Shown: positions 8,854-12,608 of the stretch, one piece after another
Position numbering within the stretch: position 1 is the stretch's first letter
Layout: every line of letters begins with the position of its first letter
NCBI RefSeq assembly: GCF_003184185.1
Contig: NZ_QHJG01000058.1
Span: 15,660-28,267 of the forward strand
DNA from: Legionella qingyii
GTDB lineage: Bacteria > Pseudomonadota > Gammaproteobacteria > Legionellales > Legionellaceae
Direction of reading: 5' to 3'
DNA length: 12,608 nt
The notes under the pieces: model-generated
What the model saw: only the letters and a program-made list of their open reading frames with translations
Told to the model about the DNA's origin: nothing
Database searches by the model: none
Position numbers and translations under genes: made by a program

Positions 8854-8866
8854 CTGTATTTTACAG
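8854..8866 (+). promoter_or_regulatory. Perfect inverted repeat CTGTA-TTT-TACAG in leader
   Basis: Two 5-bp arms surround a 3-bp centre, directly before the ribosome binding site AGGTG (8865-8869) of the 433-residue gene; the last two bases of the repeat form part of that site. It could be a repressor operator or a small RNA hairpin that hides the ribosome binding site. It is short, so chance is possible. Confidence 0.3.
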
Positions 8867-8877
8867 GTGTTTAAGGT

Positions 8878-10179
8878 ATGAACCGAATTGAAAAAGTTTC
8901 ATGGAATGAAATCAAAAATAGAATTAATGCAGTAAATCCTTCTATATACCAAGTTTTAGACGAGCTTTTATCAAATACTCAAATCCCTTTTTTTCTGGCT
9001 CATTATCGTTTTGGTGAGCATTTTGGTATTAAAAATCTTGCATATCTTCCTGGTAAGTCGGGAAAACTGGAAAGAATAGATAGTCCCAACACAGATAATG
9101 AGTTGTTTCAACATTTAGGTTATGGAAAGAACAGCTTACCTTTAGGTATTATTCTGGATAAATATTGTGAATGGCACTATTTTGGGGAGGAAGATAGGAT
9201 TTTTCCTGATTGTGTACAAGGCCCAGGTGCTATTTTTAATATGCAAATTGTATTTGATGAAGATCAGACAGTTGATAACAATGTTTTATCGGTTTCATCG
9301 GGGGCTCTGTCTTCTTTTCTGTTACCTAATATAGGATGCCAAAGAAAACATGCTCGAGTACAAAAATATTTTAATGTTTCTCATCCTCCACCAAAAACAC
9401 CTTATGAACACTATCGTATCTTTAAAGAAGTCCTACAGGATGGATATACATCTACAAACTGGCATAGCCAGATTCTTTATTTTTCTGAACAGTTTATTGA
9501 GGAAGTAAAGAGGAATGATAAGTGGTTAAAGTTAAAGCTTCATTTTTCTGAAGCATTACGGAAAAAGCTAACTAAAAATACTTATGACTCCTCGTGTAAT
9601 GATCTATTTTTAAGTGCAAGGAAAGTAAATCGTTTTAGGCCCACTCCTTTTATCATGGATACAGCAAAATACATTTTTAATATCTGCATGGGATCAGGTA
9701 TTGGAGTAAAACCTGCTATTGATGAGCAGTATTTTCCTGTTAGTGATGTTCAAAGAATTTACAATACGTGTTATGGTCTTGAATATACACCTACGGTTAT
9801 GGTTCCTGCTTCTTTGGATGAGAAAAATGACAGTGTTTATTATCCATTGCAATGCCCATTTGCAAAAATTAATACCTTTAAAACTAATCAAAGTAATAGC
9901 ACGTTAACAGAGCTTGAAACTTTAAAGAATGTATTACTAGCATATCAAGAGGAGTTTACAGAAGAGAAGGGTGATGCATTTGGTAGCACTTTGTATAAAG
10001 TAAGTAAAGAAACTCAATTTACTTTTTATCATTATAAATCTGATAGTCAAAATTTGATTAAAAATCCAAATGAATTATTAGATGAGGATTCACGTTTTTT
10101 ATTTTCTTATTGTGATAATGCGACGATCTTCTCAAGTGATGCGAAACTATTTCGTGGGTGTGTCCGACTTTCAAGATAA
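8878..10179 (+). CDS. Protein of unknown function beside the borosin-like methyltransferase
   Basis: This 433-residue protein starts at an ATG with AGGTG 8 nt upstream. I do not recognise a named family. No signal peptide or membrane segment is seen, so it is probably cytoplasmic. Residues about 36-60 (FFLAHYRFGEHFG) and 87-122 (LPLGIILDKYCEWHYF, then DRIFPDCVQGPGAIFNM) have the rhythm of a jelly-roll or cyclic-nucleotide-binding-like beta domain, followed by a Ser-rich strand, FLLPNIGCQRKHARV and a PPPKTPYEHY segment. The C-terminal half is mixed, with scattered Cys and aromatic residues and no nucleotide-binding motif that I can find. I recall Legionella hypothetical proteins with a similar N-terminal pattern, but cannot verify this. 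Its last 9 bp overlap the end of the methyltransferase gene. It could be a second tailoring enzyme, a peptide-binding or immunity protein, or unrelated. Confidence 0.85.
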   Translation: MNRIEKVSWNEIKNRINAVNPSIYQVLDELLSNTQIPFFLAHYRFGEHFGIKNLAYLPGKSGKLERIDSPNTDNELFQHLGYGKNSLPLGIILDKYCEWHYFGEEDRIFPDCVQGPGAIFNMQIVFDEDQTVDNNVLSVSSGALSSFLLPNIGCQRKHARVQKYFNVSHPPPKTPYEHYRIFKEVLQDGYTSTNWHSQILYFSEQFIEEVKRNDKWLKLKLHFSEALRKKLTKNTYDSSCNDLFLSARKVNRFRPTPFIMDTAKYIFNICMGSGIGVKPAIDEQYFPVSDVQRIYNTCYGLEYTPTVMVPASLDEKNDSVYYPLQCPFAKINTFKTNQSNSTLTELETLKNVLLAYQEEFTEEKGDAFGSTLYKVSKETQFTFYHYKSDSQNLIKNPNELLDEDSRFLFSYCDNATIFSSDAKLFRGCVRLSR

Positions 10180-10947
10180 TTTATAATCTTGGAGATTGAT
10201 TTTTAGAAGTTTAAGATACTTTTCACTTAATTGTTTTTGATTTGCTGGCGTTATATACAAAGTTGTAGTCGAATTAATTTTTGAATCAACTAAATCCTTT
10301 AATTTAATTTTCTCAATTCTAGGTTGTTGCATAGGAACTTGTGCTGCTTCATATAGATAAGCGATATGATCATGGGGGTAGAACTTAGTTATGTATTCAG
10401 ATAAAACCTGCATCTTACTAGTTTGATTAATATTATGCATTCCAAGGTTTGCTATCTGCCATAAAATGACATGAGCATTTATGTCGACATCTCTTTCATA
10501 TAGTAATAGTTCGGTAGCATCAATAGTAAAACATCCTTTATTACCAGGATCTATTTCTAAATCACTAAATAGACAATCTAAAGTTGAAATTCCTGGGAGT
10601 ATGGTAGCATTTCCATTAGCTGCTTTTATTTTTTTTACTGCATTTAAAGCTGATTCAGCGAATATGGTTGGGTGACCATAAAATAGAACACAAAGTATTT
10701 TGCCTTTATTATATTCGCTAATAATGTAGTTTGTAATTTTACTATAAGCATCGATTCGTTTATCACTACTAAAATAGAGCTCCTCTAAATTCTCAGATTC
10801 TTTAGATTCGCGCTGAATCCAAGACTTGAGATTCTGCTCATTGACTAAATATAAAACTTTATCAGAATTTTTAATTATATATTTAGTTTCTTCAGTAAAG
10901 TGAGAGACTGATTTTATTCCAGATCCGCAAACTATTAGCTTTGACAT
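10171..10947 (-). CDS. SonM-like borosin peptide backbone alpha-N-methyltransferase (TP-methylase fold)
   Basis: The protein has 258 residues, about the size of the stand-alone split-borosin methyltransferase SonM of Shewanella. It has the tetrapyrrole-methylase fold: VCGSGI at 6-11, YGHP at 90-93, LPGIS at 117-121, IDPGNKG at 132-138 and LWQIANLGMH at 162-171. The last two, with YEAAQVPMQQPRIE (199-212), closely follow SonM as I remember it and are not typical of the cobalamin or siroheme methylases. Y58, R64, Y68 and Y90 reproduce the spacing of OphMA Y66, R72, Y76 and Y98, residues linked to amide N-methylation; those numbers are from memory. The expected reaction is SAM-dependent methylation of backbone amides in a separate precursor peptide. 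There is no fused C-terminal core: the protein ends DYKLS. The gene starts 3 nt after the small ORF upstream, so the two are probably translationally coupled. Confidence 0.85.
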   Translation of the reverse strand: MSKLIVCGSGIKSVSHFTEETKYIIKNSDKVLYLVNEQNLKSWIQRESKESENLEELYFSSDKRIDAYSKITNYIISEYNKGKILCVLFYGHPTIFAESALNAVKKIKAANGNATILPGISTLDCLFSDLEIDPGNKGCFTIDATELLLYERDVDINAHVILWQIANLGMHNINQTSKMQVLSEYITKFYPHDHIAYLYEAAQVPMQQPRIEKIKLKDLVDSKINSTTTLYITPANQKQLSEKYLKLLKINLQDYKLS

Positions 10948-10950
10948 TAA

Positions 10951-11094
10951 CTATAAAATTTCCACTATTTTATTTGAATGGGGTTGTTGCTCTGAACTAG
11001 TCATTTCCTGAACTGTATACAACAATTCCATATGTTCATTTGTATTTATAAATTCGCTGCCAACAGCATTTTCAATTTGGTTCAATAAATCCAT
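10951..11094 (-). CDS. Candidate borosin-type precursor peptide (47 residues)
   Basis: The ORF runs from an ATG at 11094 to a TAG at 10953-10951 and encodes 47 residues beginning MDLLNQIENAVGSEF and ending HSNKIVEIL. GGAG lies 6 nt before this ATG; an in-frame ATG at 11106 would add four residues (MEKK) but has a weaker ribosome binding site. The layout is that of a RiPP precursor: a short gene directly upstream of, and 3 nt from, its modifying enzyme. An N-terminal helical part (residues 1-32) would serve as leader, a polar linker (SSEQQPHSN) follows, and the C-terminal K-I-V-E-I-L is the only aliphatic stretch suited to N-methylation. It does not show the DPxxV..HGL..GD pattern of SonA-type borosin-binding domains as I recall it, and it is short for a split-borosin precursor. 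The coding call rests on position and ribosome binding site; the precursor role is inference. Confidence 0.65.
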   Translation of the reverse strand: MDLLNQIENAVGSEFINTNEHMELLYTVQEMTSSEQQPHSNKIVEIL

Positions 11095-11145
11095 TTTTTT
11101 CTCCATGAATCAACTTTCGGTTATTGTATAAACAAAAGGGTCAAA

Positions 11146-11173
11146 GGTATAGCTAATTAAAAAATTAATCCAA
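11146..11173 (-). promoter_or_regulatory. Candidate promoter for the precursor-methyltransferase operon
   Basis: On the minus strand TTGGAT (11173-11168) and TATACC (11151-11146) are 16 nt apart, each matching 4 of 6 consensus bases. The -10 ends 51 nt upstream of the ATG at 11094. The DNA here is very AT-rich, so chance matches are frequent, but the position suits a two-gene operon read leftward. Confidence 0.35.
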
Positions 11174-11259
11174 TTTACTAAAAATCATTACATTTATTTA
11201 TATTGATTGGAGGTGCTCGATATGATGTAATAACTGCACGAAACGAGCATTTGTGTGAT

Positions 11260-11610
11260 ATGGATATTAATATGAATCAAAATAACCTTCTATATAAAAA
11301 TATAAATAGTAACAACACCCTAAATATTATTGAAGCGGCTCTATTTTTAGGTGCGCATAAGGAAACAGTTCGTCGTATGGCCGTATCAGGTGATATTCCT
11401 GGTGTAAAGATTGGTAGGGGTTGGGTGTTTTTAGAGGAAGATCTTGTGGTGTACATACGATCTAAGTATGCTACCAGTGTTACATCGCAAGGCGCTGTCC
11501 ATAGGAGTAATAATAAATGGCGCTTTACAAAAGAAACTCAACTTGGTGGGTTAGTTTCACCCATCAAGGAAAAAGAATACAAAGAAGCACTGGGACTGCC
11601 GATAAAGTAA
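11260..11610 (+). CDS. MerR/excisionase-type helix-turn-helix protein
   Basis: From the ATG at 11260 the protein has 116 residues; an ATG at 11272 (112 residues) is equally possible and neither has a clear ribosome binding site. Residues about 21-70 form a HTH_17/AlpA-like winged helix: LNIIEAALFLGAHKETVRR is the helix-turn-helix, IPGVKIGRGWVFLEEDL the wing and following helix. Such proteins bind attachment or promoter DNA as excisionases or as regulators of integration. The last 31 residues are encoded in DNA that also codes for the start of the integrase in another frame. I recall similar HTH proteins with a comparable C-terminal tail (GGL.SP..EKEY..ALGLP) next to related integrases, which would mean this overlap is conserved; this is unverified. 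Co-expression with the integrase is expected. Confidence 0.8.
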   Translation: MDINMNQNNLLYKNINSNNTLNIIEAALFLGAHKETVRRMAVSGDIPGVKIGRGWVFLEEDLVVYIRSKYATSVTSQGAVHRSNNKWRFTKETQLGGLVSPIKEKEYKEALGLPIK

Positions 11611-12539
11611 GTGCACAAGAGTATCACGATAGGATCAAAGCGGAGTTATGGTCTGTCACTAAATTGGAAAATAAGCCAATTTATGGTTGGCGTGATGCCG
11701 TTTGTCGTTGGCTACGCGAAAATGGAAATAAGCGCAGCCTTGAAACAGATAAATTTCATTTACGATGGCTTGACCCTTATTTAAGTAATTATCAGCTTCA
11801 TGAGATTAGTCATGAACTGTTAGAGGAAATTGCACTTAAAAAGGAATTAGAGGGTGTTACTCTCACTACCGTTAATCGTGTAATGGAAATTGTAAGGGCA
11901 TTATTAACAAAGGCGTATAAAGAATGGGGATGGATTGAAAAAATTCCCGTTATTCGCATGCGTCAAATAGAAAATAGTAGAATTCGATGGCTTACAATTG
12001 ATGAAGCAAATCGATTGCTAAAAGAATTGCCACCACATCTTAAGGATATGGCAGCTTTTACTTTAGCAACTGGTTTGAGAGCATCAAATGTTACTGGGCT
12101 GGAATGGAAAGATGTTGACATGATTAGACGACATGCTTGGGTGCACCCTGATCAGGCAAAGACAAAAAAAGCTATTTCTGTTCCGCTCAATGACAATGCT
12201 ATTGAAGTTCTACAGTCCAGGTATGGTACTCATCCCAAGTTTGTTTTTTCCTACCAAGGCAAAAAAATAGGGAAGTGCACCAATCATGCCTGGTTAAAAG
12301 CTCTTAAACGAGCTGGTATTGAAAATTTCCGGTGGCATGACCTAAGGCATACATGGGCAAGTTGGCATGTGCAAAATGGGACGAGTTTGCAGGAGTTGCA
12401 ACAACTTGGTGGTTGGTCAAGTTTTGAGATGGTTTTGCGTTATGCACATCTTTCTGGCGATCTATTGAGAAATGCGGCTAACCGAATTAACTCGTTAGGT
12501 GTAACCAGAGAAGTTCATAATGTAGAGGGGTTTTTATAA
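11517..12539 (+). CDS. Tyrosine recombinase (phage-type integrase)
   Basis: This 340-residue integrase starts at an ATG with AGGAG 9 nt upstream, inside the preceding HTH gene. The N-terminal 45 residues (LYKRNSTWWVSF, HQGKRIQRSTGT) look like an arm-type DNA-binding domain, residues about 55-150 are the core-binding helical domain, and 155-325 are the catalytic domain. The catalytic set appears complete: R188 in TGLRASN, a Lys at 215-218 in the hairpin AKTKKAISVPL, H274 and R277 in WHDLRHTW, W300 in the GGW position, and the nucleophile Y309 in RYAHLS. It should therefore be active in site-specific integration and excision. Its place near the window edge, with an excisionase-like gene upstream, suggests it marks an end of a genomic island. 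The attachment site is not identified; no tRNA gene lies within the 69 bases that follow. Confidence 0.95.
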   Translation: MALYKRNSTWWVSFTHQGKRIQRSTGTADKVSAQEYHDRIKAELWSVTKLENKPIYGWRDAVCRWLRENGNKRSLETDKFHLRWLDPYLSNYQLHEISHELLEEIALKKELEGVTLTTVNRVMEIVRALLTKAYKEWGWIEKIPVIRMRQIENSRIRWLTIDEANRLLKELPPHLKDMAAFTLATGLRASNVTGLEWKDVDMIRRHAWVHPDQAKTKKAISVPLNDNAIEVLQSRYGTHPKFVFSYQGKKIGKCTNHAWLKALKRAGIENFRWHDLRHTWASWHVQNGTSLQELQQLGGWSSFEMVLRYAHLSGDLLRNAANRINSLGVTREVHNVEGFL

Positions 12540-12555
12540 AAAAGTGTTGGCTCTA

Positions 12556-12576
12556 CCCCAAAAAAGGGGGCATTTT
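12556..12576 (+). terminator. Weak intrinsic terminator after the integrase gene
   Basis: CCCC (12556-12559), a loop of six A and GGGG (12566-12569) form a short GC stem, followed after GCA by TTTT (12573-12576). The stem is only 4 bp and the T-run is short, so termination is probably partial. Its place 17 bp after the integrase stop codon supports the call. Confidence 0.4.
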
Positions 12577-12582
12577 AATCAA

Positions 12583-12598
12583 GTTAGTCTAGACTAAC
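12583..12598. other. Perfect 16-bp palindrome, possible recombination or operator site
   Basis: GTTAGTCTAGACTAAC is its own reverse complement with no central spacer. It lies 44 bp after the integrase stop codon and just after the weak terminator. It could be a regulator's operator, part of an attachment site, or a restriction-type palindrome by chance. The window ends 10 bp later, so no flanking arm can be examined. Confidence 0.4.
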
Positions 12599-12608
12599 CC
12601 ATTGATTT

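Noticed and set aside
8854..8866. LexA/SOS-like box (CTGT...ACAG)
   Set aside because: The spacing between CTGT and ACAG is 5 nt, whereas the known gammaproteobacterial LexA box needs 8.
10171..10947. Assignment of the TP-methylase-fold gene to cobalamin or siroheme biosynthesis
   Set aside because: No other cobalamin or siroheme gene is nearby, and the Tyr/Arg spacing and C-terminal motifs fit borosin methyltransferases better.
12540..12608. A tRNA 3' end as attachment site after the integrase
   Set aside because: The 69 bases contain no T-arm or CCA-like tRNA end that I can see.

Overview
This is an AT-rich gammaproteobacterial window. The POT-type transporter, the short helix-turn-helix protein and the xis/integrase pair resemble what I know from Legionella, so I infer Legionella or a close relative. 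No rRNA or tRNA marker is present to prove it. A tyrosine recombinase near the right edge and the mix of unrelated accessory genes suggest part of an integrated genomic island.

Layout. Bases 1-267 are the 3' end of a gene encoding tandem 31-residue Cys repeats. It is followed after 24 nt by a 566-residue protein with a degenerate DnaJ-like N-terminus and a PH-like C-terminus (292-1992). Converging on it is a 1425-residue fusion (6498-2221, minus) of a DUF4011-like region, a split superfamily 1 helicase and a C-terminal MTES_1575/Vsr-like nuclease, which looks like a defence protein. A small helix-turn-helix protein with its own strong promoter (7099-6860, minus) follows. At the right edge are a MerR/excisionase-type HTH gene and an intact tyrosine recombinase that overlap by 94 nt in different frames (11260-12539).

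The most interesting part is 7265-11106. The gene at 10947-10171 (minus) closely resembles the split-borosin backbone alpha-N-methyltransferase SonM. From memory it keeps the Tyr/Arg catalytic set of OphMA with identical spacing. Three bases upstream of it is an untracked 47-codon ORF (11094-10951, minus) with a good ribosome binding site, the obvious precursor-peptide candidate; its sequence does not look like the known SonA-type borosin-binding domain. Facing the methyltransferase tail to tail, with a 9-bp overlap, is a 433-residue protein of unknown function. Divergent from that is a POT/PTR2-family transporter that has lost the family's ExxERFxYYG motif. I infer a compact RiPP locus: precursor, N-methyltransferase, unknown partner and transporter. 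The product and the partner's role cannot be read from sequence alone.

Longer gaps without genes are 6499-6859 (only a weak promoter candidate) and short intergenic regions that carry the promoters listed. I found no tRNA, rRNA, CRISPR array or insertion sequence.
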